From the NCBI RefSeq assembly GCF_020400655.1, contig NZ_JAINRC010000031.1, positions 1 through 64,000 on the forward strand: a DNA stretch of 64,000 bases, in the 5' to 3' direction. The translations under genes and the position numbers were made by a program. Below the pieces are notes generated by a model. That model was not told the DNA's origin, did not search any database, and saw only the letters and a list, made by a program, of their open reading frames with translations. Below, piece by piece: positions 1 to 8,667 of the stretch. The DNA is from Streptomyces spinosus (GTDB lineage: Bacteria > Actinomycetota > Actinomycetes > Streptomycetales > Streptomycetaceae). Within the stretch, counting starts at the first letter, position 1. Each line of letters opens with the position of its first letter.

Positions 1-533
1 ACCGCCTCGTCCTCCTCGTCGAACTGCGTACCGCCGCGCTTCTCGGTCAGGTACAGGTTGCCGAAGACCTGGTCGCGGACCCGGATGGGAACGCCCAGGA
101 AGCTGTTCATCGGCGGGTGGTGGGCCGGGAAACCGTACGAGGCCGGGTGCTCGGAGATCTTGTCCAGCCGCAGCGGCTCGGGGTTGCGGATCACTTCACC
201 GAGGATGCCGTGGCCCTGTGGGAAGGGGCCGATCGCAGCGATCTGCGCCTCGGTGACGCCGATGGTGTGGAAGGCCGACAGGGTGGTGCCGTCGGGACCG
301 ATGACCCCGAGGGCGGCGTATTCCGCGTCGACCAGTGCGGCGGCGGTCTCAACGATCGAGTGCAGCGCCTGCTCGAGGTCCAGTTCCCGGCCGACGGAGA
401 GGACGGCCTCCAGCAGGCTGTGCACCCGGTCCCGGGTGCCACGGGCCGTGTCGATCCGGGACTGCAGCTCCTCCAGCAGCTCGTCGAGCTTCAGCTCCGG
501 CAGCCGTACACGGGGCTCTTCCGAGTTCGCCAC
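1..533 (-). CDS. DevS/OsdK-like GAF sensor histidine kinase, N-terminal part (runs off left edge)
   Basis: The reading frame on the minus strand is open from the window edge to a GTG at 533. That GTG is preceded by GGAGGAG at suitable spacing. The visible 177 residues start with an acidic amphipathic helix and then a GAF domain (about residues 40-177), including the motif PMNSFLGVPIRVRDQVFGN that is typical of DevS/DosT-type oxygen or redox sensors. The second GAF and kinase core would lie outside the window. It is divergent from ppdK, and a DosR-box-like palindrome (685-698) lies between them. From the family I infer a sensor kinase for a hypoxia/dormancy regulon. Whether it binds haem cannot be judged from this fragment. 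Confidence 0.85.
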   Translation of the reverse strand, partial: MANSEEPRVRLPELKLDELLEELQSRIDTARGTRDRVHSLLEAVLSVGRELDLEQALHSIVETAAALVDAEYAALGVIGPDGTTLSAFHTIGVTEAQIAAIGPFPQGHGILGEVIRNPEPLRLDKISEHPASYGFPAHHPPMNSFLGVPIRVRDQVFGNLYLTEKRGGTQFDEEDEA

Positions 534-684
534 GACGCTCCTCCATGTGCCCACGTACGCACGTCCGGACGGTCGCGGTCACCTCCCACGGTAGTCGCGG
601 CCTGCGGGAAACGGCAGCACGCCCGCCTCCGTGGCGGGTGGGTCCCTTCGGGGGCAGGACCGTTCGTACCCACAGGCACGCACA

Positions 685-698
685 GGGCCGGTCGGCCC
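685..698. promoter_or_regulatory. DosR/OsdR-box-like palindrome upstream of ppdK
   Basis: The sequence reads GGGCC-GGTC-GGCCC, a perfect 5-bp inverted repeat with a 4-base spacer, 86 bases before the ppdK start and in the divergent region with the GAF kinase. The spacing equals that of the mycobacterial DosR box (GGGAC-N4-GTCCC). Similar sites recur upstream of other stress genes here. G+C-rich DNA yields such palindromes by chance, so this is a candidate only. Confidence 0.45.
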
Positions 699-784
699 AC
701 CCGTGGGGACCGAGTGCACCTGCCCCTGCGCGTGGCGTCGCCCCACGCTGGGGGTACGGAGACCAACAGCCGAGGAGTGGCGTC

Positions 785-3472
785 ATGGTCCGCTACGTGT
801 ACGACTTCGAGGACGGCGGCCGTGACCTGGCCGGCCTGCTCGGCGGCAAGGGCGCGAACCTGGCCGAGATGTCCCGGCTGGGCCTGCCGGTACCGCCGGG
901 ATTCATCGTCACCACCGAGGCGTGTCGCGCCTTCCTGGCCGGCGGTGAGGAGCCGGAGGGGCTCTGTGCGGACGTGTCCAGGCACCTGTCGACGCTGGAG
1001 CGGGCCGCCGGGCGGCTGCTCGGGCAGCCGGACGACCCACTGCTGGTCTCCGTCCGCTCGGGGGCCCGGTTCTCGATGCCCGGCATGATGGAGACCGTCC
1101 TGGACGTCGGCCTGAACGACGCGTCCGTGCGCGGACTCGCCAAGGTGTCCGGCGACGAGCGCTTCGCCTGGGACTCGTACCGCCGGCTCGTGCAGATGTA
1201 CGGCACGACGGTGATGGGTGTCGACCAGGCCCTCTTCGACGAAGTCATGACCCGGTTGAAAGAGGCTCGCGGCACCTCTGACGACCTCTGCCTGGACGCC
1301 TCCGACCTGGCCTGGCTGGTGGAGGCGTACAAGCGGCTGATCCACGACCGGACCCATCGGGACTTCCCGCAGTCCCCCGCCCAGCAGTTGCGGGAGGCGA
1401 TCCTCGCCGTCTTCCGGTCGTGGAACGCCGAGCGCGCCCGTCTGTACCGGCGGCGTGAGCACATCCCGGACGAGCTGGGTACCGCCGTCACCGTACAGCG
1501 CATGGTGTTCGGCAACCTCGGCACGGACTCGGGCAGCGGTGTCGCCTTCACCCGCGACCCGGCCACCGGACGGCCCGGCCTGTACGGCGACTACCTGCCG
1601 AACGCCCAGGGCGAGGACGTGGTGTCGGGCGTGCGGGACGCCGTACCGCTGGCCGGACTGGAGCGGCTGGACCCGCGCTCCTACCGGCAGCTGCGCGCAC
1701 ACGCGCGGACGCTGGAGCGGCATTACCGCGACCTGTGCGACGTCGAGTTCACCATCGAGCGGGGGACGCTCTGGATGCTGCAGACCCGGGTGGGCAAGCG
1801 CACCGCGGAAGCCGCTTTCACCATCGCCTGCGAGCTGGTGCGGGAAGGTCTCGTCGGTTCGGACGAGGGCCTGGCCCGGGTGAGCGGTGACGGGCTGGCC
1901 CGGCTGATGTTCCCCCGCTTCGACGCCTCCGCCACCGGGGAGGCGCTGGCCCACGGTGTGCCGGCCTCGCCGGGCGCCGCGGTGGGCGCGGCGGTGTTCG
2001 ACTCCGCGGAAGCGGTGCGGCGCGCCGCGACCGGTGAGGAGGTGGTGCTCGTCCGCGAGGAGACGACGCCCGACGACCTGCCCGGGATGGTGGCCGCGCA
2101 GGCGGTGCTGACCGGCCGGGGCGGCAAGACCAGCCACGCGGCCGTCGTCGCCCGCGGCATGGGGAAGGTCTGCGTGTGCGGGGCGCGGGACATCGCCGTC
2201 AGCGCGGAGGCGCGTCGCTTCACCGCCCGGGACGGCGGCGTCGTCGAGGAGGGCACCGTCATCTCCGTCGACGGTTCCACCGGTGACGTGTTCCTCGGAG
2301 CAGTCCCGTTGGTCGCCTCGGCGACCATGCGTTACCTGGAGAGCGGTGAGCAGGCCGACAGCGTGGTGTCCGCGGTTGCCCGGGCGCTGGAACACGCCGA
2401 CTCCGTCCGGCGGTTGGAGGTGCGGGCCAACGCCGACACCCCCGAAGGCGCGGCCCGGGCCCGGAGGTTCGGGGCGCAGGGGATCGGGCTGTGCCGCACC
2501 GAGCACATGTTCCTCGGCGAGCGGCGCAAGCTGGTCGAGGAGATGATCCTCGCCCGTACGGATGCCGATCGCGACCGCGCGCTGGCGGCCCTGCTACCGC
2601 TCCAGCGGCGCGACTTCACGGGCATCCTGGAGGCGATGGACGGCCTCCCGGTCACCATCCGGCTGCTCGACCCGCCACTGCACGAGTTCCTTCCCGACCG
2701 CACCGACCTGGCCGTCCGCATCGCCGCCGCCGAGGCCGCGGGCGGGCAACCGGACGCACACGACGTGGAGTTGCTCGACGCGGTGAGCCGGATGCACGAG
2801 GAGAACCCTATGCTCGGGCTCCGCGGCGTGCGGCTCGGCCTGGTGGTTCCGGGCCTGGCCGCGATGCAGGTCCGGGCGATCGCCGAAGCGGTGGTCGAGC
2901 GCACCCGGGCGGGTGGCTCCCCACGGGCGCAGATCATGGTGCCGCTCGTCGGTGCCGTCGAGGAACTGCGGCTCGCCCGCGAGGAGGTGGCGCGTGTCCT
3001 GGCCGAGGTCGGCGAGGAGACCGGCGTACCCCTCCCCTGCCCCGTCGGTACGATGATCGAGCTGCCCCGGGCCGCGCTCACGGCGGGACGGATCGCCGAG
3101 GAGGCGGAGTTCTTCTCCTTCGGCACCAACGATCTCACCCAGACCACCTGGGGCTTCTCGCGCGACGACGTGGAGGCCGCGTTCTTCGCGGCCTACCTGG
3201 ACAAGGGCGTCTTCGCCGCCTCACCGTTCGAGACGCTCGACCGTGACGGGGTGGGCAGGCTGGTCCGGATCGCGGTGGAAGAGGGTCGTGCGGCCCGCCC
3301 GGACCTGGAGACCGGCGTGTGCGGAGAGCACGGGGGTGATCCGGAGTCGATCCGCTTTTTCCACGACGTCGGGCTGGACTACGTGTCCTGCTCGCCGTTC
3401 CGGGTCCCGGTGGCACGTCTTGAGGCCGGCCGGGCCGCGCTGGGGAGCACGGGCTCCAGTGACAGCAGGTGA
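785..3472 (+). CDS. ppdK: Pyruvate, phosphate dikinase
   Basis: This 895-residue protein matches the usual PPDK length. PPDK interconverts pyruvate + ATP + Pi and PEP + AMP + PPi in the cytoplasm. Visible parts are the N-terminal nucleotide-binding motif GGKGANLAEM (residues 20-29), the phosphohistidine swivel motif GGKTSHAAVVARGMG with the catalytic His near residue 451, and the C-terminal PEP/pyruvate barrel with GVCGEHGG (Cys near 846). The frame is open further upstream, but the ATG at 785 has GAGGAG just before it and begins the conserved N-terminus. The flavin-binding gene follows 33 bases later. Family knowledge suggests a role in PPi-based energy saving or gluconeogenesis under oxygen limitation, consistent with the upstream DosR-like box. 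Confidence 0.95.
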   Translation: MVRYVYDFEDGGRDLAGLLGGKGANLAEMSRLGLPVPPGFIVTTEACRAFLAGGEEPEGLCADVSRHLSTLERAAGRLLGQPDDPLLVSVRSGARFSMPGMMETVLDVGLNDASVRGLAKVSGDERFAWDSYRRLVQMYGTTVMGVDQALFDEVMTRLKEARGTSDDLCLDASDLAWLVEAYKRLIHDRTHRDFPQSPAQQLREAILAVFRSWNAERARLYRRREHIPDELGTAVTVQRMVFGNLGTDSGSGVAFTRDPATGRPGLYGDYLPNAQGEDVVSGVRDAVPLAGLERLDPRSYRQLRAHARTLERHYRDLCDVEFTIERGTLWMLQTRVGKRTAEAAFTIACELVREGLVGSDEGLARVSGDGLARLMFPRFDASATGEALAHGVPASPGAAVGAAVFDSAEAVRRAATGEEVVLVREETTPDDLPGMVAAQAVLTGRGGKTSHAAVVARGMGKVCVCGARDIAVSAEARRFTARDGGVVEEGTVISVDGSTGDVFLGAVPLVASATMRYLESGEQADSVVSAVARALEHADSVRRLEVRANADTPEGAARARRFGAQGIGLCRTEHMFLGERRKLVEEMILARTDADRDRALAALLPLQRRDFTGILEAMDGLPVTIRLLDPPLHEFLPDRTDLAVRIAAAEAAGGQPDAHDVELLDAVSRMHEENPMLGLRGVRLGLVVPGLAAMQVRAIAEAVVERTRAGGSPRAQIMVPLVGAVEELRLAREEVARVLAEVGEETGVPLPCPVGTMIELPRAALTAGRIAEEAEFFSFGTNDLTQTTWGFSRDDVEAAFFAAYLDKGVFAASPFETLDRDGVGRLVRIAVEEGRAARPDLETGVCGEHGGDPESIRFFHDVGLDYVSCSPFRVPVARLEAGRAALGSTGSSDSR

Positions 3473-3505
3473 GAAGAAGACCCGTACCCGAGAAGAAGCT
3501 CTGCC

Positions 3506-3964
3506 ATGACCGACGACCATGAGCCGGCGCACCGGCGCGTCGACCTCGACCCAGCGGAGGCGCTGCGGTTGCTGGGCAGCGTGTCGCTGGGAAGGATCGT
3601 CTTCACTCAGCAGGCACTGCCCGCCGTCCGCCCGGTCCACCACGTCCTGGACGACGGCGACATCGTCATCCTCACCCAGGAGGGTGCCGCTCTGGTCTCG
3701 CAGGCCCAGCAGTCCGGTGGCACGGGCGTCGTCGTGGCGTACGAGGCCGACGTCCTCGACCCTGACACCCACCTCGGCTGGAGCGTCGTCGTCACGGGCT
3801 ACGCCCGCCTGGTGGACGACTCCAGCGAAGCGACCCGCATTCACGGGTTGCTGCGGCACTGGTCTCCGGTGGAGGGCAGCGGGCGGGCGGTGCGCATCCA
3901 CCCCGAGCTGGTCACCGGTGTCCTGCTCACGGAGACGGGCGGCGCGGCGAAGGCGACCGGCTGA
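3506..3964 (+). CDS. Pyridoxamine 5'-phosphate oxidase-like flavin-binding protein
   Basis: The 152-residue protein has a single split-barrel fold. Typical stretches are LLGSVSLGRIVF near residue 22, PAVRPVHHVL near 39, and the VVVTGYARLVDD strand near 95. This matches the small PNPOx-like proteins common in Streptomyces and in mycobacterial dormancy regulons, which bind FMN or F420. It starts 33 bases after ppdK on the same strand and is probably co-transcribed. The substrate is unknown. It shares its domain with the C-terminal part of the fusion at 22894-23790. Confidence 0.85.
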   Translation: MTDDHEPAHRRVDLDPAEALRLLGSVSLGRIVFTQQALPAVRPVHHVLDDGDIVILTQEGAALVSQAQQSGGTGVVVAYEADVLDPDTHLGWSVVVTGYARLVDDSSEATRIHGLLRHWSPVEGSGRAVRIHPELVTGVLLTETGGAAKATG

Positions 3965-4365
3965 CGCGCGGTGTGCCGTCAGACGGTGCGGGCGGTACGC
4001 GTATCGAGTGCTCGTACCGTCCGAAGCGGGCTGGAGCCTGGCCGGGCCCCGTCCGCGTGGCCACCGCCGGCCGCCCGGCTCCGTGCAAGCCCGGCGATGT
4101 CCGCCCCTCGCCGGCGGTCGATTCGGGGCGGCGGAGTTCCGGGTGGCGCGCCCGAACCGAGTGATATGTCGGCAGCGCCACCGGTCATCTGGGCTCGGTG
4201 GTCGCCAGGACCCCTGCCGTGCCGGCCGACGCGACACGCCAGGACGGGGTGTTGCCCCGGGGGCAGCCGTCTGCCGTCGCGTCAGGGTGTCGCTCTCCGA
4301 CGGTCCGGCGGCGGTCCGGGGCACCCAGCGCCCGCGCCGTCGCACGCGGACTCGGTCCTTGTCGG
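3965..4365. other. Gene-free stretch between convergent genes
   Basis: About 400 bases separate the PNPOx-like gene (+) from the alcohol dehydrogenase (-), tail to tail. Apart from a weak hairpin near 3993-4019 I see no gene or site here. Open frames crossing it show no family resemblance. Confidence 0.5.
3993..4019. terminator. Possible hairpin terminator after ppdK-PNPOx operon
   Basis: CGGTACG (3993-3999) and CGTACCG (4013-4019) form a 7-bp stem with a 13-base loop, 30 bases after the stop codon. There is no T-run. The stem is short, so the terminator role is weakly supported. Confidence 0.25.
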
Positions 4366-5436
4366 TCAGGTCGCGGGAACGGCCACTTCCGCGTGCTGAG
4401 CCACGCCGAGCACCACCTTCAGCGCACCGGTCTCGCCGGCCTTCGAGAAGACGTCGTACGCCTCTTCCATGCGGTGCAGCGGGAAGGTGTGGGTGACCAG
4501 TTGCCGTGTGGGCAGCCGGCCGGCGGCGGCCATCCGCAGCAGGGTGGGGATGGAGTAGGTGTCCACCAGGCCGGTCGTGATCGTCACGTTCCTGATCCAC
4601 AGGTCTTCGAGATGCAGCGTGGCCGGCCTGCCGTGCACCCCGACGTTCGCGACGTGCCCGCCTGGGCGGACCATGCGGGTGCACATCTCGAAGCTCTCCG
4701 GTACGCCGACCGCCTCGATCACGACGTCCGCGCCGAGGCCGTCCGTCAGGTCGGCGACCAGCTGACCGGGAGCCTCGTGGACGTCGGCGATCGCGTCGGC
4801 GCCCAGCCGGTGGGCCGCCTCCAGCCTGGCCGGGGTCAGGTCGACGGCGATGATCCGCTCCGGGGAGAACATCCGGGCCGTGGCGATGGCCGCGAGTCCG
4901 ATGGGCCCCGCGCCCACGACGGCCACGGTGTCGCCGGGACGCACGTGCCCGTTGAGGACACCGACCTCATAGGCGGTCGGGAAGACGTCCGCGAGCAGGA
5001 CGGCGTCCTCGTCGCGCACGGCGGCGGGCAGCGGATGGACGCAGAGGTCGGCATGAGGGACGCGGACGTACTCGGCCTGGGTGCCGTCGACGAGGTGGCC
5101 GAGGATCCAGCCTCCGCCGCCCCGGCACTGGCCGTAGGCGCTCTCCCGGCAGAACCGGCACCGCCCGCAGGAGGTGATGCAGGAGACCAGCACGCGGTCC
5201 CCGGGGCGCACGGTGCGCACGTCGCCGCCCACCTCGGCGATCTCGCCGACCGCCTCGTGCCCCAGCACCGTTCCGGGCCGGACCTCGGGCACGTCGCCCT
5301 TCAGGATGTGCAGGTCGGTCCCGCAGATGGTCACCGCGTCGACCTTCACGATCGCGTCGGTCGGTTCCTTGACGGCGGGATCCGGCACGTCCTGCCAGGA
5401 CGCCCGTCCGGAGCCGTGGAAGACGAAGCCTTTCAT
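4366..5436 (-). CDS. Zinc-dependent alcohol dehydrogenase (MDR family), paralogue 1
   Basis: This 356-residue medium-chain dehydrogenase carries the catalytic zinc site around CGTDLHI and GHEAVGE, four structural-zinc cysteines in a CxxCxxCx7C cluster (SCGRCRFCRESAYGQC), and a Rossmann motif VVGAGPIGLAA for NAD(H). It should interconvert an alcohol and an aldehyde in the cytosol. The ATG at 5436 (MKGFVFHG) matches the family start; the frame is open for about 180 more codons without motifs. It closely resembles the gene at 18938-19966. A tandem 25-bp repeat sits directly before the start codon. NADH reoxidation under oxygen limitation is a plausible role but is inference. Confidence 0.93.
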   Translation of the reverse strand: MKGFVFHGSGRASWQDVPDPAVKEPTDAIVKVDAVTICGTDLHILKGDVPEVRPGTVLGHEAVGEIAEVGGDVRTVRPGDRVLVSCITSCGRCRFCRESAYGQCRGGGGWILGHLVDGTQAEYVRVPHADLCVHPLPAAVRDEDAVLLADVFPTAYEVGVLNGHVRPGDTVAVVGAGPIGLAAIATARMFSPERIIAVDLTPARLEAAHRLGADAIADVHEAPGQLVADLTDGLGADVVIEAVGVPESFEMCTRMVRPGGHVANVGVHGRPATLHLEDLWIRNVTITTGLVDTYSIPTLLRMAAAGRLPTRQLVTHTFPLHRMEEAYDVFSKAGETGALKVVLGVAQHAEVAVPAT

Positions 5437-5452
5437 CGCTCTGTTCACCCTG

Positions 5453-5501
5453 TTTCGCTCTGTCGTGGAACCAGCGGTTTCGCTCTGTCGCGGAACCAGC
5501 G
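5453..5501. repeat. Tandem 25-bp direct repeat before alcohol dehydrogenase start
   Basis: Two copies of a 24-base unit beginning TTTCGCTCTGTCG occupy 5453-5476 and 5478-5501, with a period of 25 and a single T/C difference. On the minus strand they place two GGTTCC-NCGACAGAGCGAAAC units within 70 bases upstream of the ATG at 5436. They could be duplicated regulator or leader elements. Confidence 0.85.
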
Positions 5502-5793
5502 ATCCGGCGCGTACGACGAGGACGCGGACCGGGCTCCGGCACGGTGCCGTGAAGCGCCCCGCGTCTTCAGGCTGCGCGGTGGCCGGGAGTCCGCGCTTGG
5601 GCCGACCGGCTCTGGTCGGCGGCCAAGCGGTGCCGGCCGGCCCCGGCAGGAGCTCCAGGGGGACGTATGGCCTCCCCCAGCCCGGAAACCGGACCCCGGG
5701 CGGCCCGTCGGAGGGGGCCCCTCGGCCCCTGTGGACGCAGGCCGGACAGAGCCACTGTTCGTAGTAGTGACCAGGACGAGGAGGCGTTCCGTC
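5502..5793. other. Divergent intergenic region, remainder
   Basis: Together with the repeat, this separates the dehydrogenase (-) from the Rv1733c-like gene (+). It contains the palindrome at 5715-5728 and a near-match GGGAC-GTAT-GGCCT at 5660-5673. Otherwise I see no gene. Confidence 0.5.
5715..5728. promoter_or_regulatory. DosR/OsdR-box-like palindrome upstream of Rv1733c-like gene
   Basis: The sequence is GGGCC-CCTC-GGCCC, the same 5-4-5 layout as at 685-698, 66 bases before the ATG at 5794. It is a candidate response-regulator site. Confidence 0.4.
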
Positions 5794-6363
5794 ATGAGCA
5801 CCACGCAGCGGCTGTGGCGGTGGCGGAGCAATCCGCTGCGGCGGCGGGAGGACGTCTTCGAGGCGTGGATCGTCCTGGTGGTATGGGTGCTCGCCGTGGC
5901 CGGCGGTGCCCTGGCCGGACTGGTGACGGCCCGAGCCGCCGAGGACGAGTACGCGGAGCAGCGCGCTCACAGACACGCCGTTCGAGCGGTCCTCGTGTCC
6001 GACGCGCCGCGCGACCTCACGGTGGACGGGTCGCCGGACGGCCGTGTCCAGGGATCAGTGCGCTGGGCGGCTCCGGACGGCACCTCACGCACCGGGCACA
6101 CGCCGGTGGACGGGGGCCTGAAGGCAGGGGCCCGGCTGACGGTCTGGCTGGACGACCGGGGCCGCCTCGTCCTTTCGCAGCCGCCGGGCCGGGTCCGAAG
6201 TGATGTCGAGGCCGCCCTCTTCGGGGCCGCCGCGGTCCTCGCCGTCGCGGTTCCGGTCTTCGGTGCGGGCGCCGTCGCACGAGCACAGCTCGACCGGCGC
6301 CGCATGGCCCACTGGGACCAGGAGTGGGGTCTCGTGGGACCCCGGTGGGGTCCGAAGACGTGA
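5794..6363 (+). CDS. Rv1733c-like two-helix membrane protein
   Basis: The 189-residue protein has a short basic N-terminus (RLWRWRSNPLRRREDVFEAW), a first hydrophobic helix at about 25-47, an extracytoplasmic domain rich in Arg, Asp and Gly, and a second helix at about 135-160. This layout and the N-terminal motif match the Rv1733c family, whose Mycobacterium tuberculosis member is a DosR-regulated latency antigen of unknown function. The ATG at 5794 was chosen because the conserved motif starts there and GAGGAGG precedes it. The function is unknown. Confidence 0.8.
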   Translation: MSTTQRLWRWRSNPLRRREDVFEAWIVLVVWVLAVAGGALAGLVTARAAEDEYAEQRAHRHAVRAVLVSDAPRDLTVDGSPDGRVQGSVRWAAPDGTSRTGHTPVDGGLKAGARLTVWLDDRGRLVLSQPPGRVRSDVEAALFGAAAVLAVAVPVFGAGAVARAQLDRRRMAHWDQEWGLVGPRWGPKT

Positions 6364-6448
6364 TGAACCGTACCGGCCGAGGTGGAGGTCTCTCGCACCC
6401 GTCGAGCGAGCACGACGGCTCTCCGTGGGCGAGCTGGAGGCGAGGTTC

Positions 6449-7615
6449 ATGAACGAGTCGCTGTCTCTCGGCCGGATCGCCGGCGTGCGGGTCGGCCTGC
6501 ACTGGAGCGTTCTGGTCATCGTCGTGCTGGTGACGGTCGCTCTCGCGCGCGGTGAGTTCCCCACCGCCCATCCCGGCCATCCCGCCGTTCAGTACTGGGG
6601 ACTGGCCGCGCTGACCGCGGTCGTCTTCCTCGTCTCGCTGCTCGCGCACGAGCTGGCGCACGCCGTGGTGGCCCGCCGCAACGGCGTGCAGGTGGACGGC
6701 ATCACGCTGTGGATGCTGGGCGGCGCCGCACGGCTGCACAGCGAGGCCACGACCCCGGCCGCGGAACTGCGCATCGCCGCCGTGGGGCCGCTCACCAGTC
6801 TGCTGGCCGGTGGTGTTCTCGCCGGCGTCGCCGCGGCGCTGCACACGCTGCGCGCGTCGGGGCTGGTGGTCGAGGCAGTCGCCTGGCTGTCCGCGATCAA
6901 CATCCTTCTGGCCGTCTTCAACGCGCTGCCCGCGGCCCCGCTGGACGGGGGGCGTCTGCTGCGGGCGTTCCTGTGGCACCGCACAGGCGACCGGCTGCGG
7001 GCCACCCGAGGGGCGTCGGCGGCCGGCCGGGCGCTGGGCTGGTTCATGGTGGTGACGGGCTTCGCGGCGGTGCTGTTCGGGCACAACCTGTCGGGCCTGT
7101 GGCCCGCTCTGATCGGCTGGTTCCTGATCAGCGCGGCGACCGCCGAGGTCCGCCAGGCCGAGACGCGGGGCGTGCTGGGCGGTGTCCCGGTCAGCCGCGT
7201 CATGACTCCGGACCCGGTCACGGTTCCGGAGACGGCGACCCTCGCCGGCTTCCTGGCCGAGGGCCCCTTCGGTCACTACCGGCACTCGGCGTTTCCGGTG
7301 CTCGCGGCCGACGGCTCGGTGGTCGGTCTGCTCACCGTGCGACGCGTCCAGGCGACGCCGGCGCAGGCCCGTGCGCGTACGACGGTCCATGACGTGATGC
7401 GCCCTCTCGGCGACATCGTCACCGCCGCGCCCGACGAGCCGGTGCTCGACCTGCTGCCGCGGTTGGAAGCGAGCCCGGCGCGCCGCGCGGTGGTGCTCGA
7501 CGAGGGACGCCTCGTCGGCATCCTGACCCTCGCCGACATCACCCGCGCCCTGTCCTGGCCGACCGCGCCCACCGCGCGGCACGATGCCGGCCCACGGTTC
7601 CCGAAGCGGGCGTGA
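6449..7615 (+). CDS. Site-2 protease family (M50) metalloprotease with two CBS domains
   Basis: The 388-residue membrane protein has the zinc motif HELAH at residues 67-71 within a helix, and the third zinc ligand motif LDGG at about 165-168. Several hydrophobic helices fill the first 220 residues. Two C-terminal CBS modules (about 245-370, beginning VSRVMTPDPVTVP) probably sense adenine nucleotides. S2P enzymes cleave membrane-bound substrates such as anti-sigma factors; this subfamily resembles Rip3-type proteins with CBS pairs. The start ATG at 6449 has a GGAGG-containing leader. It follows the Rv1733c-like gene by 85 bases. Confidence 0.9.
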   Translation: MNESLSLGRIAGVRVGLHWSVLVIVVLVTVALARGEFPTAHPGHPAVQYWGLAALTAVVFLVSLLAHELAHAVVARRNGVQVDGITLWMLGGAARLHSEATTPAAELRIAAVGPLTSLLAGGVLAGVAAALHTLRASGLVVEAVAWLSAINILLAVFNALPAAPLDGGRLLRAFLWHRTGDRLRATRGASAAGRALGWFMVVTGFAAVLFGHNLSGLWPALIGWFLISAATAEVRQAETRGVLGGVPVSRVMTPDPVTVPETATLAGFLAEGPFGHYRHSAFPVLAADGSVVGLLTVRRVQATPAQARARTTVHDVMRPLGDIVTAAPDEPVLDLLPRLEASPARRAVVLDEGRLVGILTLADITRALSWPTAPTARHDAGPRFPKRA

Positions 7616-7691
7616 CGCGCAGCGTTCCCTAGGCACAGAAGCAGGCGTGACGCGCAGCGTTCCCGAGGCGGTAGCAGGCACGACGCGCGGC
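7609..7691. repeat. Three-copy direct repeat at the 3' end of the protease gene
   Basis: GGCGTGACGCGCAGCGTTCC plus C is repeated exactly at 7609-7629 and 7644-7664 (period 35). A degenerate third copy (GGCACGACGCGCGG) starts at 7678. The first copy includes the protease stop codon. The array lies between convergent genes, and its role is unknown. Confidence 0.85.
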
Positions 7692-7726
7692 TCGGTCCGC
7701 ACTCTGATGGCGTGACCGTTTGTCCC

Positions 7727-8641
7727 CTACCGCTGGGCGGGTTCCGGTACAACGGCCACTGGGCAGGCCGCGTGGTGCAGCACGCCGTGGGCGACACGGC
7801 CGAGCTGGAGTCCGAAGTGGCCCTGGCGGCGCCGCGCTCCGACGACGAGCAGGCCTGCCCCGCGGGACGCGGCCAGCAAGGCGTCACGAGCGAAGCCCTC
7901 GATCGTACGGCGTCGCACCTCCAGGTCGGCCGGAACAGCTCCCAGCGCCTCCTCCAGCAGCTCCGCCGCCCGCGCCTCCTGGACGTGGGCCGGCTCGCCG
8001 ACGACGAGCGGGTGCGGGCGGGGCTCGTGCAACGGCCGGCGCCAGGACCGTACGGCCTCCAGCGGGACTCCGCGCAGCACGGCCTCTTCCACCGCGAACC
8101 GTACGGCGACCGAGTCCCCCGGCTCCTCCCCCACCCCCAGGACGATTCGGCCACCATCCCCCCTGCGGACCCGGTTGTCATGGCTGCCGCGCAGCACGAT
8201 CACCGGGCAGTGCGCGTGCGCGGCCACCGCCAGGCTCACGGAGCCGAGCAGTGCCCCGGCCACGGCACCGCGGCCACGGCAACCGAGGACGACGGCGAGA
8301 GCGCTGCGGCTCTCCCTGATCAAGGCGTGTTCCGCTTCCTCCGGCAGAATGTCGGTGGTGACCTTCCGGCCTGGTTGCCGACGCCGGGCGCGCCGCTCGG
8401 CGGCCTCGATGACGTCCTCGGCCATCACCTCCTCCGAGGGCTTGCCGAGGTCGTGGGCCAGGGATGCGCCCTCGTAGCGTTCCCAGAGCGAGGCGTACAC
8501 GAGTCGGAGCGACGCTCCGCGCACGGCTGCGTCGTCGGCAGCCCACTCCGCGGCTCTCAGGCTCGGCTCCGAGCCGTCGACTCCGACGACGATCGGATGG
8601 TCCACGAACTCACCGAAGGCCCGTGTGGCTGATGCCTTCAT
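7727..8641 (-). CDS. Tandem-domain universal stress protein
   Basis: The 304-residue protein has two UspA folds. The first begins PIVVGVDGSEPSLRAAEWA (near residue 15) and contains VVLGCRGRGAVAGALLGSVS. The second begins RIVLGVGEEPGDSVAVRFA (about 165) and ends with VVGARRRQGHFGLQLGRVAH followed by a His-rich CPVAVV strand. The glycine-rich ATP-binding loops are present. The start ATG at 8641 follows the other Usp gene by 26 bases, so the two are probably one operon. Such proteins are major members of dormancy regulons. Confidence 0.92.
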   Translation of the reverse strand: MKASATRAFGEFVDHPIVVGVDGSEPSLRAAEWAADDAAVRGASLRLVYASLWERYEGASLAHDLGKPSEEVMAEDVIEAAERRARRRQPGRKVTTDILPEEAEHALIRESRSALAVVLGCRGRGAVAGALLGSVSLAVAAHAHCPVIVLRGSHDNRVRRGDGGRIVLGVGEEPGDSVAVRFAVEEAVLRGVPLEAVRSWRRPLHEPRPHPLVVGEPAHVQEARAAELLEEALGAVPADLEVRRRTIEGFARDALLAASRGAGLLVVGARRRQGHFGLQLGRVAHGVLHHAACPVAVVPEPAQR

Positions 8642-8667
8642 GGGGTGTCTCCTCGGAGGACTGCTGC

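Noticed and set aside
335..784. N-terminal extension of the PPDK frame to 335
   Set aside because: The frame is open but has no conserved sequence, overlaps the divergent kinase start and promoter, and the ATG at 785 has the ribosome site and family N-terminus.
491..2506. 671-codon minus-strand frame
   Set aside because: Antisense shadow of ppdK; Arg/His/Gly-rich, no domain, while the plus strand has the catalytic motifs.
6337..6353. GGACCCC-GGT-GGGGTCC palindrome
   Set aside because: Lies inside the end of the Rv1733c-like coding sequence (Gly-Pro-Arg-Trp-Gly-Pro codons) and has the inverse polarity of the DosR-like boxes; probably incidental.
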